Below are positions 11,279 through 21,677 of a DNA stretch of 64,000 nucleotides, one piece after another. The stretch covers positions 622,501 to 686,500 of the forward strand of contig CM053154.1 in the NCBI GenBank assembly GCA_028571685.1, written 5' to 3'. Position numbers and translations under genes: made by a program. The notes below the pieces were generated by a model. That model worked only from the letters and a program-made list of their open reading frames with translations. It ran no database searches and had not been told where the DNA came from. The DNA comes from Heterohyrax brucei. Lineage: Eukaryota; Chordata; Mammalia; Hyracoidea; Procaviidae. How positions within the stretch are numbered: the stretch's first letter is position 1; each line of letters begins with the position of its first letter.

Positions 11279-11929
11279 TCTTTGGATGGAGATGCCAATC
11301 TCCGGGGAGGTGGGCAGTGCCAAGGCCATCTGTAAGCCCTGGGAGGCCATGGGGATGGCCTGGCAGGTCAGTGGACGGCAAGGGGTGGGCAGGAGGAGAC
11401 CGGGAGGTCAGTACCCCGTGCTCTCTCCCCTGCAGGGCTGCTTCAAGCGTGTCTTCGGCCTGGGGGCGGAATCACCCACCCTTCTGGCAGGAGGCTGAAG
11501 GAGGCCACCAGAGCTCACGGCACTGAGTCATCCTGGCAGACGGCACCCCACAGCTCAAAATCACGGGGCCCCTGATCAACGCTCTGCCAGGTAAAGGCCT
11601 GTGTTACCACAGCATTGCCAGAACGTGCCCCACCCCACACACACTCACATGCAATAAAAGAAGACAGAAGTTGTCTCCCAGAGCCAACAGACAAGTGCAG
11701 AGACACGAAGGACAGGAGCCTCGGGGGTGCGACAGGCTCAAGGAAGACACAGAAGTGACGTCACACATCAGCCACGTGGGAGGGTGTGCTGAGAGGTGGC
11801 AGCCAAAACATGCAATCAGTTCTCTGTGTGAAGGAGCTTCTTCAGGACAGAGAGTGGCCGTCTGCAGGCCATCACTGTGTAACTAATGACGGCCTCCTGC
11901 ACAAGTGGCTCAAGGGGGGGGCAGGATGT
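11279..11929. other. Spacer, no gene recognised
   Basis: A pyrimidine tract and AG (CTCTCTCCCCTGCAG, about 11420-11434) resembles a splice acceptor, followed by a short open stretch, but no matching donor or protein similarity was recognised. Confidence 0.35.
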
Positions 11930-12037
11930 GGCCCCTGCCGTGTTCCAGGACACAGTAGAACACCCCATGGAGTTTTCAAGGAACCTGGTGGATTCTAAGT
12001 GCCGATGTTTTGGTGAGCAACCACGGCACTTAACCTC
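11930..12037 (-). repeat. AfroSINE fragment
   Basis: AGTAGAACACCCCATGGAGT, TTTCAAGGAACCTGGTGG and the tRNA-like end GCAACCACGGCACTTAACC match AfroSINE in reverse. Confidence 0.8.
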
Positions 12038-14094
12038 TAAGTGAGCTTCCAGGCCGTGCTCTGGAATGCCTGGCCAGAGCTGAAGGACAGCAGGGGGCGG
12101 GGAGCATTCCTGGGCTTGCATCAGGCCACCCTGACTTCTAAGGCAGCCAGAAGGGAAAGAAAGGACAGGGACAGGCAGCAGAATGAACCAGCAAGGACCA
12201 CCTGTGGGTGCAGCCCCGCTCAGCTGGCCCTTCCCTCGGTGACACGCAGGATGATCACCAACCTCCCTCTGTCACTGAAGCTCCGTGACTAAAATGTCTC
12301 ATGAGTCACTTAAAAACTTGTCAAGGGAAGAGAATATCTTTTCCACCTATGGAAATCTAGAAAGGCTCTGCTGAAGAGTTTCAGCTGTTGGAAGCTTGCT
12401 CTAGAGACACTAGCCTCCGGAGGCCACCCTGTCGCCCAGACTGGCTACGCAGGTGCTCCCTCAGTCGGTGGCCGGATTTGCAGGACATACCCAGGACTGG
12501 ACATCCAGAGAATGGCTACAAGGACTTACACAGCCCCTGGGTGGCCAAGGGACAAAGCAGGGGTGGTGGTCTCAGCACTTTGCAGCTCCTGGGGTTCCCA
12601 AAGGTTGAGCCTACTCTGGAAGAACTGACTAGAAGGCACGGCGGGACTGAGAAGAGGGACAGAGGGCCCTCACCGCATTCCTGTTCCCTCCCAGAGGCTG
12701 GAGGCAACCCTGGGAAACACGCAGGGGACATGGCATCCTAGGTGCCTGGTCTCTGTGCCCTGCTTCCTGTGACTGCTGTCCTGGAGCCCTGTCTGGCTCA
12801 GGGCAGCCTGTGGGCGCCAGTGCTCCAATCAGATGAAACAGACTGCCAGCCTCTCCCAGGGGGTGGGCGAGGGCAGATTTATGCGGCATTTTAGTGTCCA
12901 TCTGCCAGTGAAGTGAGTCACTGAGGTGGGGGCCACCGTGGCCACGGTGGAGGAGGACTTGAGATGACCATCTGCTGGCCCAGATCTGGCTACTCAGGGA
13001 GCCTGGGAGGCCATCCCCACCTCATCGCGGTCCATGCCAACAGTGTTACAGGTCCCCAGGGACTCTGTCCGGGCACTTGCATGCCCCCCAGCCCGCCTGG
13101 CTGCCAGCCATGCCCTGTGGACACTGTGGAGCCCTGGGCAGCTCCAGCCCTCCTGGACTCGCCCATCAAGCTAAAGGGCAGTGGTGTCCAGCTGGTCACA
13201 GCACCGTTGCTGCTCTCTCAACAAGCCGGAAAACATGCTTTCCCGTCCTAAACCTGGATAGGGACTCCTTGGTGGGACTGACCACGTCCTAGAGACAGGG
13301 AGGTGACACAGGCTCCTCTCTGTGGGTGTCACCAGAAGCCAAGGGAATGAACCACGTTTCCAGGTTTGGGGCCCCCAGCCTCTCCTGGAATCCCAGAGCA
13401 GTGTTCCAGTCCAGTGTCCACCTAGGAAGCGTGTCCTCAAGGGGGAACCAGCTCAGTCACAGGCTTCAAGTCAGGACACTCCCAGTGAGAGGGGAAAGGA
13501 TACTTCCAGGGTGCTCTTCCCTGTTTCCACTTCGATAAATGCTTTAAAAAGGTGCGAATATGTTCTAGTTAGCTGTCATTATAGTAGCTATTTTCAAATG
13601 CCTCCAAAATGCCCACAGGTCTCCCGCCCAGTGTGTCCGAATGCCACCCACACAGTATGGTGGAAGCTTCCCTCCTCTGAGACCCAGACGCAAAACGCCA
13701 GCCAACGCCACCCTGACCACACTTACGCAAATGGCCTGGCCACCACTGAAGCCTCTCAGGAGGGAGCTTCCCACTCCCCAGGCCTGAGGCCCCAGGGCCA
13801 AAGCGTCCCACTCCACGGTAGGAAAGGCCCAGTTATCTATGTCCACGTCTGCGACATCTGAAGTGCAGGTGTTACACAAGCTAGAGGTCAGTGTCCTGTG
13901 TCTGCACAGAGTAGCTGACCCTCTGGGGTGTGCCCAAGGCACCTTCTAGAAGGTGGTGAACTTCATCCCTCACAATTAAACGGCTTCTGTGCAAAAGTCT
14001 CTTGAGGGCCACTGAGGGACATCTGTCAAAACAGGGGGTGGGGGTGGGCATGGGTCAACATCTGGTGGACTGATGTCACTAGCTCATTTGATCC
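12038..14094. other. Spacer, no gene recognised
   Basis: About 2 kb of mostly GC-rich DNA. The longest open frame (179 codons, 13322-13861, +) shows no known domain and is covered by opposite-strand frames. No repeat family was recognised with confidence. Confidence 0.4.
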
Positions 14095-14445
14095 AGAGGA
14101 GGCTCAGTGGGAGGTGACACGGACAGAAGAGGCTCATCGGGAGATGACACAGACAGAGGAGGCCCAGTGGGAGGTGACATGGACAGAGGAGGCTCATCGG
14201 GAGATGACACAGACAGAGGAGGCCCAGTGGGAGGTGACACGGACAGGGGAGGCTCATCGGGAGATGACACAGACAGAGGAGGCTCAGTGGGAGGTGACAC
14301 GGACAGAAGAGGCTCAGTGGGAGGTGACACGGACAGAGGAGATACAGTGGGAGGTGACATGAGCAGAGAAGGCTCAGTGCGAGGTGACGTGGACAGAGCA
14401 GGAGCAGTGTGAGGTGATGTGAGCAGAGGAGGCTCAGCATGAGGT
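14095..14445. repeat. Higher-order minisatellite, 30-bp unit in 60-bp dimers
   Basis: About 12 copies of GAGGCTCAGTGGGAGGTGAC plus ACGGACAGAG-like ends. In the 5' part two unit types alternate (GGCCCAGTGGGAGGTGAC and GGCTCATCGGGAGATGAC), giving a 60-bp dimer. The unit length is a multiple of three and holds few stops, so long Ser/Pro-rich (minus) and Gly/Asp-rich (plus) frames appear. These are repeat artefacts unless shown otherwise. Confidence 0.95.
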
Positions 14446-14687
14446 GACAGGGCCCTGCTGCTCCCCTCCACACAGAGGTGTTGACTGGGTGACAGGGAAG
14501 GGGGTGCCACGGTGCAGATGCACTTGATCTGTTGGCACTGTCACCTTTTCTGTCCCCTCGGGTAGAGGGCCATTGCTTTTTCTTTTTCAAATCTTATTTT
14601 ACTGTGTGGATACATATTTGACAGAAATTTGCCTTTTCCTTGCTTTTAAGGGGACAAGTCAGCTGCAGCGACTGCATTCCCCTTGTT

Positions 14688-14800
14688 GTGTGCCGGTGGC
14701 ACAGTGGATGAGGAGCTCGACGGCACCCAAAGATTGGCAGTTCAGACCCATCTGCTGCTCTGGGGCAGGTCTACTCTGTCCTGGGGGGCTGTTGTTTGTG
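14688..14800 (+). repeat. AfroSINE fragment (head and body)
   Basis: GCCGGTGGCACAGTGGATGA, GATTGGCAGTTCAGACCCA and GGGGCAGGTCTACTCTGTCC match the AfroSINE tRNA-like head and body in order; the tail is diverged. Confidence 0.8.
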
Positions 14801-15292
14801 GCTGTCTGGACAGACCACGTTTTGATTGTCCGTGTCTGCAGGGGGAGGTTTTCAGGCTGCACCTGGCTTTCGGCTGCAGTGAACGTGCTGGCAAGAGCTG
14901 GCGTCTGAGGTCTGTCCATGTGCAGAGTCCTGCTCTCAGGCTGTCCTGCAGCGATAAAGGCTGACACAGTTCCGTCGTGCCCTGGAAGGGGCCTGCCCAG
15001 AGGTGAGGCTGGCTCCCTCTCCCCGCTCGCCTGGGGATACTAACACCTGTGCCAGAACTGTGGGAGCGGCCGGCTGGACCAGGGGCTGCTTTAAAGGGAC
15101 CCTTCAAGCGACAGGGTAGGGGTGCTTCATGCCCACCAAGGGCCCTCCAGGCAGCAGCATGGGGGTGCTTCCCCACCCACTAGCACCAGCTCAGGCATGG
15201 ACAAGGCCCCCCCAAGCCCCCTGCCCTTCACGGTGCTCACCCCTGCCACGGCTCCTCACTGAACTGGCTTGTTCTTATTAAGTTCTTTAACA
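14801..15292. other. Spacer, no gene recognised
   Basis: GC-rich, with open frames on both strands and no domain. No repeat recognised. Confidence 0.4.
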
Positions 15293-15692
15293 GAATAATT
15301 CATTTTTTTATCAGTCTTAACTGTACAGACATTGTGCAGAGGGCAGAGAGTTCCTCTGTGACCTCTCCCCTCTGTGCACCGCTCCTGGCATTGATTCCCT
15401 GGATCTGGCGTGGTGATGAGCCAATCCTGAGACATGCTCTTAACTAATGTCCCCTGTCAGCTCTCTGATTCACTGCTGGAGACCTACCTACAGCCTGTGG
15501 GTTCTGTGGGAGGCATGATGCCCGGTCACCGCCACAGTGTCCCACAGAACGGGGTGATGCTGTGCTCACCGTGCACCCCCAGAATGGCCCCAAGGACCCT
15601 TGCACAGTCTCCACGGTGTTGCCTTGTCTAGATGTCCTGTAGTGGGGTCCACACAGCAGATAGCCTTTTCAGACTGGCTTCTGTCACTTAGG
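15293..15692 (-). mobile_element. Old L1M-like 3'UTR fragment
   Basis: The order of landmarks (TCATTTTTTTATCAGTCTTA, CTCCACGGTGTTGCC, TAGCCTTTTCAGACTGGCTT, CTGTCACTTAGGAG) resembles the reversed 3' end of old mammalian L1s, with heavy divergence. An AfroSINE sits directly at its right edge. The assignment is from memory of the consensus. Confidence 0.4.
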
Positions 15693-15855
15693 AGCCCTGA
15701 AGGTCCAGTGGTAAAGAACACAACCACCTGCGGAAAGGTCAGCAGTTCAGTCCCACCGGCTGCTCTTGGGGAAAGGAAGTGACAGTCAGCTTCTGTGAGG
15801 GTCGCCACCTCAGAGACCCATGGGGCGGCTCTACTTCTGTCCTGCAGGGTGGGTA
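15693..15855 (+). repeat. AfroSINE, nearly full length
   Basis: AGCCCTGAAGGTCCAGTGGT, AAAGGTCAGCAGTTCAGTCC, CAGAGACCCATGGGGCGG and CTACTTCTGTCCTGCAGGG give head, body and start of tail in order. Confidence 0.85.
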
Positions 15856-18084
15856 GAAGTCTCCTCCACGTCGCTCTGCTTCTTGACCGCTCACTTCTCT
15901 TCTTGGGCTGGTGCTCACGAGACCACGCTACACCCTGAGCCCGGGCTCTGTCCGCTCCCAGACTGGAAACAACGGTCTCTACCTGTAAAAAGGCAGCCTC
16001 CATCCCTGCCCTCACCTACAGCTTTCCCATCCATGCCCGCCCACGCACCTGGCCCTTTGACAGGAGAGGCACCACTCGGCACTCAAGCAGGGAGGCCTGC
16101 CCCTCACCTCCCCTGGGGTGCACCGTGTTGGTTTGGTCCCAGGCTGCCGGGGACAGCCTGGTGTTTGGCCATTTGCAGATGAATCATGGTTCCCGGGCTG
16201 CCCCGGTCCAACTGCCTGGTCCCCTCCCATTGGCGGTGGTGTCTGTGCCGTACCCTCCTCAGGGGGTGCCCTGGGATGACCATTGTGAACCACACTGCAG
16301 CCCCGGCCAGGGAGACCCCTGGTTCCGGCTCAGTGGTCCAGCTCACAGTCCTCTGTCCAGGGCCAGGGGCACTGGGCCCCCAGCGAGTCTAGCGGCAGCT
16401 GGCTCTCCGCCAGGTGGCTCGGCAGTGGGGGACCTGCCCAAGGATGGGCATTGCTCTCAGGGACTCCAGCCCTTAGCCCTCAGCAGTCCCCCAGTCACCA
16501 CAGACGCCCACAGTCTGAAGCTGAGCAGGGCTGTCCCTGTCCCCTCCTTTGTTTCCTGGAAGCCTGTGCCGGGCACACCGGAGCCCCAGCAACCACCTCC
16601 CTCCCGAAGGCCTGAGTCCAGCAGCGGCCTGGGCAGTGCAGACACACTCACACACTTCCTGTGCAGAGATCCCAGGCAGCAGAGGCTCGGGGGTGGCGAA
16701 GGACAGGCAGCCCCACCCCCTGAACCTCCTCTCCAACCCCCAAGGAGATCTGACAAGTTCTCCTGATTAATCACAATATGCAAATAGCTCATTTAAAAAT
16801 ATTAATCACACCAGGACAGTCTGATTCATTATTTAAAACCCAAGCTACGTGCATAGAATGCCCAACAATTCCCCAAATCCAGGGCCAGGAAGTTGTTTTA
16901 AATGAAACGACCCCCTTGCTGAGCCACTCCTCCCACCCATAGTCTTTTGCCTAGTCTGCTTCCCTGCCACTTGGGGCCCCTCACAGTGTCCCCCACCTCC
17001 CACCCAGGGCCCCACCTCCTACTCTGTGTCCCTACCCCCCACTCAGGGTCCCCACCTCTCACCCAGGATCCCTCCTCCCGTCCAGCGCCCCCAACACCCA
17101 GGGTCCCCCCACAGGCCTCCTCCTGTGCTCCCTTCCTTCTATAACTCCTGCCTTGCTAGCTGTGAGCTGATTTTGCCCCAAGTCCCCTGGGCTTTGCTTG
17201 CTTCTAAGAGCTGAGCAGCGCTGGACCAGAAAGTCCCAAAGAGCCGTGTCAAGTCTCTACAAAGCATAAAACACTGCAGCACCAATTCTGGCCATCAAGA
17301 AGCCACACGTGCCTTGTCAAAGGTGACTGCAAACCCATTCCGAGGGCAAGGACGGTGCCTGCCTCAGAAAGGACACCTTGCTGCCACTCCCGTGAGCACT
17401 GACCACACCCATCTCTGGGTCTGTCCTGGTATTAACACTAGACCAGTGCTTCTAAATTAAAACAAAAACGTATGGAAGGGATAATTTCATTCCTCGCCGT
17501 GAGGAGTCTGGGCACTAAACAAGCTGAGTCAAGGAGACACAGACGGCTTTGCATCACCAATTTGCAGGGGAGGGAGGAGAAATTGACAAGGCCCTGTCAG
17601 ATTACAAATTTTCTTAACCTCAGTTTTCTAGCCTGATGCTAATCTCGCGTTCTGGGTACATCCGACAGAGGTAGCATTCCTGGAATGAAGTGTTCTGACG
17701 TTCCTGACACGAGAGTTTTGTAGGCTGAGTCAAACTCAGCTGGAGTCTCAGAACGAAAAGTGACCATCAGCTGGGTGAGAGTGAAGACGGAGTCAGCTCC
17801 TGGTCCGAAACCGTTGATGCGGAAGCATTGCCTGCCTGGCTGTGGGGGCGGGAGGCAGGATCCATGTGCTCCCTGGGACATTTCCAGAAAACAGCTCAGA
17901 CGGCAAGTTTATTCACATAAGTTAAAGCCTGCGTCTCTGCTCTGTGTGCTCCAGCACGAAGACCCTTACAGCTGCGATCTGCCTCTTTACTTTAACAGCT
18001 CAGCCTCTGTCTAGCTGCAGATTTACCAAGAGCGACCAGAAACACAACTGACAACTTTCAGCAGGTGGGGCTCAGGATGTGGAG
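15856..18084. other. Spacer, no gene recognised
   Basis: About 2.2 kb. Long overlapping open frames at 16125-16766 (+) and on the minus strand lack domains. 16945-17150 is a C-rich stretch with repeated CCCACC-type words. An A+T-rich island lies at 16760-16830 (see findings). Confidence 0.4.
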
Positions 18085-18394
18085 TGAAGGCTTGCTCCAG
18101 AAGAAGACCAACCAGAGCGCTCCGTGAGGGTACCGCTGGCGAGCCTGACTCACAGATGCTCCAGACAAGTTGTCGGGGGTCCACCCCAGGAGAAGGATGT
18201 CACACTTGGTACAGTGGAGGGCCGGCAAGAAAGACAGAGACCCTCAACAAGATGGGGTGGCACGGTGGCTGCAATGATGGGCTGGAGCGTAAGAACGGTG
18301 GCGGGAGCGGCACAGGCCCAGGCAGGGTTCCATCCTGTTGTGCCGAGGGCCCTGTGAGTCAGAGTCGCCTCAGTGGCACTGAACAACTACAGCA
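18085..18394 (+). mobile_element. RTE1/BovB-type LINE, 3' end
   Basis: CCAGAAGAAGACCAACCAGA, GAGAAGGATGTCACACTTGG, GTGGAGGGCCGGCAAGAAAG and the terminal CAGTGGCACTGAACAACTACA follow the RTE1 3' end. A mariner element is inserted in its terminal tail. Confidence 0.8.
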
Positions 18395-18953
18395 TACGAG
18401 GACTGATGATTAAGTTTGCGAATTTGTCCTAGAAAAAGCGCTCCATAGCTCATTGCTGAATATCAGCACGGTCACCTCTGAAAGCACTCCCTTCGGAAGC
18501 TGTGGCACCAACACTGTGCCTAGCCCACCCTTGAAACATATTTTGGAAGTCTTTTACTGAAATGCCTATCACAGCTGTCATCATGTTACCCTTGATGTCC
18601 TGAATGTCATCAAAATGTCTTCCTTTCAATATTTCGTTTATCTTTCGGTAAAGAAAAAAGTCACTGGGGGCCAGATCAGGTGAGGAGGGAGGGTGTTCCA
18701 CTGCAGTTACTTGTTTATTGGCTAAAAACTCCCTCCCAGACAGCTATACAATTAAGTTTGTGAACTTGCCACCTTGCAACTGGGCACAATGGCCATTCCA
18801 GGAAGTGTTCCAAAATCACTCTGAAGGGTGGACCAGGCACAGGCATTGGTGCACAGCTTCCCTTACTTTGAAGGTGACCGCGGCAATAGCCAGCAGTGAG
18901 GAACGTAGCACTAAGAACGATTAAGTCTGTGGACTTAATAGTCAGACCTCGTA
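18395..18953. mobile_element. Fold-back mariner-family DNA transposon remnant, TA target duplication
   Basis: The element is bounded by TA on both sides (18395-18396 and 18952-18953) and has inverted ends CGAGGACTGATGATTAAG and CTTAATAGTCAGACCTCG. The minus-strand frame at 18450-18701 contains the mariner signature HPPSSPDLAPSDFF, around the third catalytic Asp. The right arm (about 18785-18951), reversed, matches the left arm (about 18397-18560) through shared words such as CGGTCACCT and CCACCCTT. Two 3' ends of a mariner therefore face outward. A third terminus-like sequence, ACAATTAAGTTTGTGAACTT, lies at about 18747. Confidence 0.85.
18450..18701 (-). pseudogene. Mariner transposase C-terminal fragment
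   Basis: 83 codons open. Residues 3-16 carry HPPSSPDLAPSDFF, the block around the last Asp of the DDD catalytic triad of mariner transposases; LKGRHFDDIQDIK follows, also typical. The N-terminal DNA-binding domain and the first two catalytic Asp are missing, so it cannot be active. A second, shorter copy of the C-terminal end lies on the plus strand at about 18790-18870 (FQEVFQNHSEGWTRHRHW against FQNMFQGWARHSVG). Confidence 0.85.
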
Positions 18954-19246
18954 CACCTGTTATAAAATTATTCCTGGGCTGTAATTCCCTTCAGCACTGC
19001 TGACTCTCTTCTCTAGTCTGCTCGTCGAGGCGCCTTCTCCATGTCACCTACTGGGACGCTGTTAACAAGCACAGGCAAATCTTCACGTCGGCTGGAAGTG
19101 CTGGCTGCTCTGCCTTCCTAGATTTCCAAGCAGTAAAACTGACAAACGACGTGACGGTGTCTTTAGAAGAGTAAAAATGAAAACACTGGTTTAATTTTAG
19201 AATGCAGCTTTTTAATTAGATCTGAAACCCCTCTAACCACCCCCAA
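18954..19246. other. Spacer, nothing recognised
   Basis: Mixed-composition sequence with no recognised repeat or gene. Confidence 0.4.
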
Positions 19247-19400
19247 ATCCTGCACCTGTAGCCACTAAGTTGATTCTGACTCCTACGGACCCTGCAGGAC
19301 AGAGCCTGCCACGTAGGACTGCCAGATGGAGGCTGGTAGACTCAAATTGCCCGTTTTTTGGTCCATAATCAAAGCCTAGTCACTGTGCCATCAGGGCCCC
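19247..19400 (-). repeat. AfroSINE, nearly full length
   Basis: CACTAAGTTGATTCTGACTC, CTGCAGGACAGAGCCTGCC and the tRNA-like end TAGTCACTGTGCCATCAGGG give tail, body and head in reverse. Confidence 0.85.
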
Positions 19401-20105
19401 AATTAGGTTAGAAGTTACCAATTCAGACCTGACACCTCAGATTCTAAAATTCACACCCGCAGGTGTAACCCTGGCATAGCAGCCTGCCGGCAGGGGACGC
19501 CTGCTTGAGGAGCTAGCTGGGGTCTACAGATGACCTTGGGATCCCACTGAGTGGAAAACTTGAGACAAACTTTCAAGTGGACCTTGTTTACATGTCAAAA
19601 TCTTGTGTTGCTCCAGACTTAGGCAGATGCATGCGGCTGGGGCTCTGCTCTGTCCACTGCCTACGTGGGACTGTGACACCCTCCAGGGACGCGTAGCACT
19701 CCCCAGCCCGGCCTTCGCTCAGTCAGGGTGCTCGGTCCTCGCCACGCGTCCCCGGCCTGGCTGTGTGCTGTGAGGGCCAGACTGGTCCCTGTCTCTGCTT
19801 CCTCAGGACTCCGCAGCGCCCCCACTTAGCAGGTCCTCAGATCCAGCCCAGATGACACAAAAAGACCTTTCCAGGGACACACCTGAGAGATCATTAGTTA
19901 CTGAATATGTACTCTCGGTGGATCCTATTTACCAACCGGCTGTCATGGGGGCAATCATTTTATTTTCCTGAGGAAAGAAAAGGCTTCTGACAAGGTATTT
20001 AAACCTACCCTCCCCTCGCCCCCACAGCATGTGTACAGACAGCAATTTCCAGAAACAAATTTAAACATTAAAGAGAAAACTCAAGGCAAAATATTCAAAA
20101 GATGA
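19401..20105. other. Spacer, no gene recognised
   Basis: Moderately CpG-containing around 19660-19790 (two ACGCGT words). No gene or repeat identified. Confidence 0.4.
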
Positions 20106-20250
20106 TTGAATTACGGAATCACCCTGAACCATCACCACCACACCCCTCAGGCCACCACACCCCACAGACCAACATACCCCTTAAAGCATCACACTACACC
20201 ACACCACCACACCACAGGCCACCACACCCCCAGACCATCTCACCCCACAG
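20106..20250. repeat. CCACA-rich tandem/low-complexity tract
   Basis: Words such as CACCACACCCC, AGGCCACCACACCCC and CAGACCA recur in an irregular array of about 130 bp. It ends just upstream of ERVL pol sequence. Confidence 0.85.
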
Positions 20251-20375
20251 ACCACTGGTGCTGTTTCTCCTATAGCCAGGATCCATGGGTCCAGGAATCA
20301 AGGGGTGGAAATGGGAGTGGCACCACTCACTGTTACCCTTAGTGACCCACTTGCAAGACTTTTGCTTTCTGTCCC

Positions 20376-20888
20376 ATGACCTTATGCTCTGCAGGGTTAA
20401 ATGTCTTAGTTCCAGACAGAGGAATGCTGCCACCTGGAGACACATCAACGATTCCACTAAACTGGAAGTTAAAATTGCCACCAGGCCACTTTGGGCTCCT
20501 TGCGCCTCTGGATCAGCAGACAAAGACGGGAGTTCCAATCCTGGCCGGTGTGATTGATCCTGACTATGAAGATGACATTGGATTGACATTACATAACAGG
20601 AGTGAAGAAGAGTATGTTTGGAATGCAGGAGATCCCTTAGGACGCCTCCTAGTCCTACCGTGTCCTGTGATTAAGGTCCATGGAAAACTACAGCAACCCA
20701 ACTCCAAAATGAGTGATCATAGCCCAGACCCTTCAGGAATGAAGGTTTGGGTCACCTCACCAGGCAAGGAACCACGACCAGCTGAGGTGCTTACTGAGGG
20801 CAAAGGGAATACAGAATGGGTTGTAGAAGAGGGTAGTTCTAAATATCAGTTATGGCCACGAGACCAGTTGCAGAAACGAGGACTGTGA
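20376..20888 (+). pseudogene. ERVL dUTPase domain, open frame of 170 codons
   Basis: The frame is uninterrupted from an in-frame ATG at 20376 to a stop at 20888. Visible dUTPase-type blocks are GLNVLVPD near the start, GVIDPDYEDDIGLTLHN (about residues 58-74, the substrate-binding beta-hairpin with its Tyr) and GDPLGRLLVLP (about residues 85-95). The family hydrolyses dUTP to dUMP and pyrophosphate. The length is close to a full dUTPase domain, but in the parent virus it is the C-terminal part of a larger Pol protein, so the ATG is not its natural start. No local promoter is evident apart from the downstream LTR. It may be open by chance or relative youth rather than by selection. Confidence 0.75.
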
Positions 20889-21098
20889 TTGTTATGAGTA
20901 CTCCTGCTTTGTCTGCGTGTATCAGGTATTTTTGTTTACTTATGAAACATAAGATGTAGACGGACTAACGCATTTTCAGTTGTGCACGTGTTAGTTACGT
21001 CATGTTAAACGTAAGTATGACTTTGTAATTGTTTTCCTTCAGAGACTGTGCATGGTAAGGTGAGATGTGTGCAGATGCCAAGTTCACAGGGGGTGGAC

Positions 21099-21654
21099 TG
21101 TGGTGGTCACAATTATGTCAGCTGGCTGACTACTCCATGTTTGGCTGCTGTATCAAGTGGCAGGGCGTGGCCTGTGGTGGCTTCCCGCCCCTCGGCTCTC
21201 TTCTCTCTGCCTTCCACCACCTGTTGCCGGTCTGCTCATGTAGCTGGCAGCTCCTGCTCTCTCCTGGCATCTGGTTCCAGGACTTGAGCTAGCAGCTGTT
21301 GGACTCATCAACCCTTATAGCGGGCGCTTGAGAGTCCTGCTCCCTGACCTGCCAATCTTGGGTTCCCTGGCCTGTGCAGCTCCGTCTTGCTGCCAGCTTG
21401 GGATCTGCAAACCTACACAACCGGTGATGTAAACTCTGGTCTCTGACCTGCTGACCTTGGGTTAGCCAGCTCCCGTGCCCACATGAGGCTTGTGCCAGGA
21501 CTTGGGATGTTCAGCTTCTGCAATTGTGTGAGCTGTTTGTAATATCTATCTTTTTCTCTATGTATCTTTCCTTGTACTTTATACATATAAATCTTTCCTT
21601 GTACATATGTATATTACTGGTTTTGCTTCCCTCTAGAAAACCTAGCCTAAGACA
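21099..21654 (+). mobile_element. ERVL 3' LTR
   Basis: It starts TGTGGTGGTCAC directly after a purine-rich tract and ends TAGCCTAAGACA, giving the TG...CA ends of an LTR at 556 bp. The 3' end (TTTTGCTTCCCTCTAGAAAA) matches the layout of MLT2/MT2-type ERVL LTRs and, reversed, the element at 7819. No target duplication was found because the 5' LTR is missing. Confidence 0.7.
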
Positions 21655-21677
21655 AAAAACTTTGTTTTTTTTCACAC

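Larger units (their letters stand above)
20268..21654 (+). mobile_element. ERVL provirus 3' end (pol end, dUTPase, 3' LTR)
   Basis: The order is the end of a pol-like region, a dUTPase frame, about 200 bp of non-coding 3' internal sequence with a purine-rich tract (ACAGGGGGTGGAC) and then an LTR. A dUTPase C-terminal to integrase is known for ERVL (class III) elements. There is no env sequence between the dUTPase and the LTR, also as in ERVL. Everything 5' of the dUTPase region is lost. Confidence 0.8.

Noticed and set aside
11420-11510. Possible exon after CTCTCTCCCCTGCAG
   Set aside because: One acceptor-like site without a donor, start or recognised protein similarity is not enough.
14095-14445. 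CRISPR-like regularly spaced repeats
   Set aside because: Units are contiguous with no unique spacers, and the DNA is mammalian. This is a minisatellite.
14079-14590. Ser/Pro/Leu-rich repeat proteins of 143 and 168 codons
   Set aside because: They are translations of a 30-bp minisatellite; frames are open because the unit length is a multiple of three and holds few stops.
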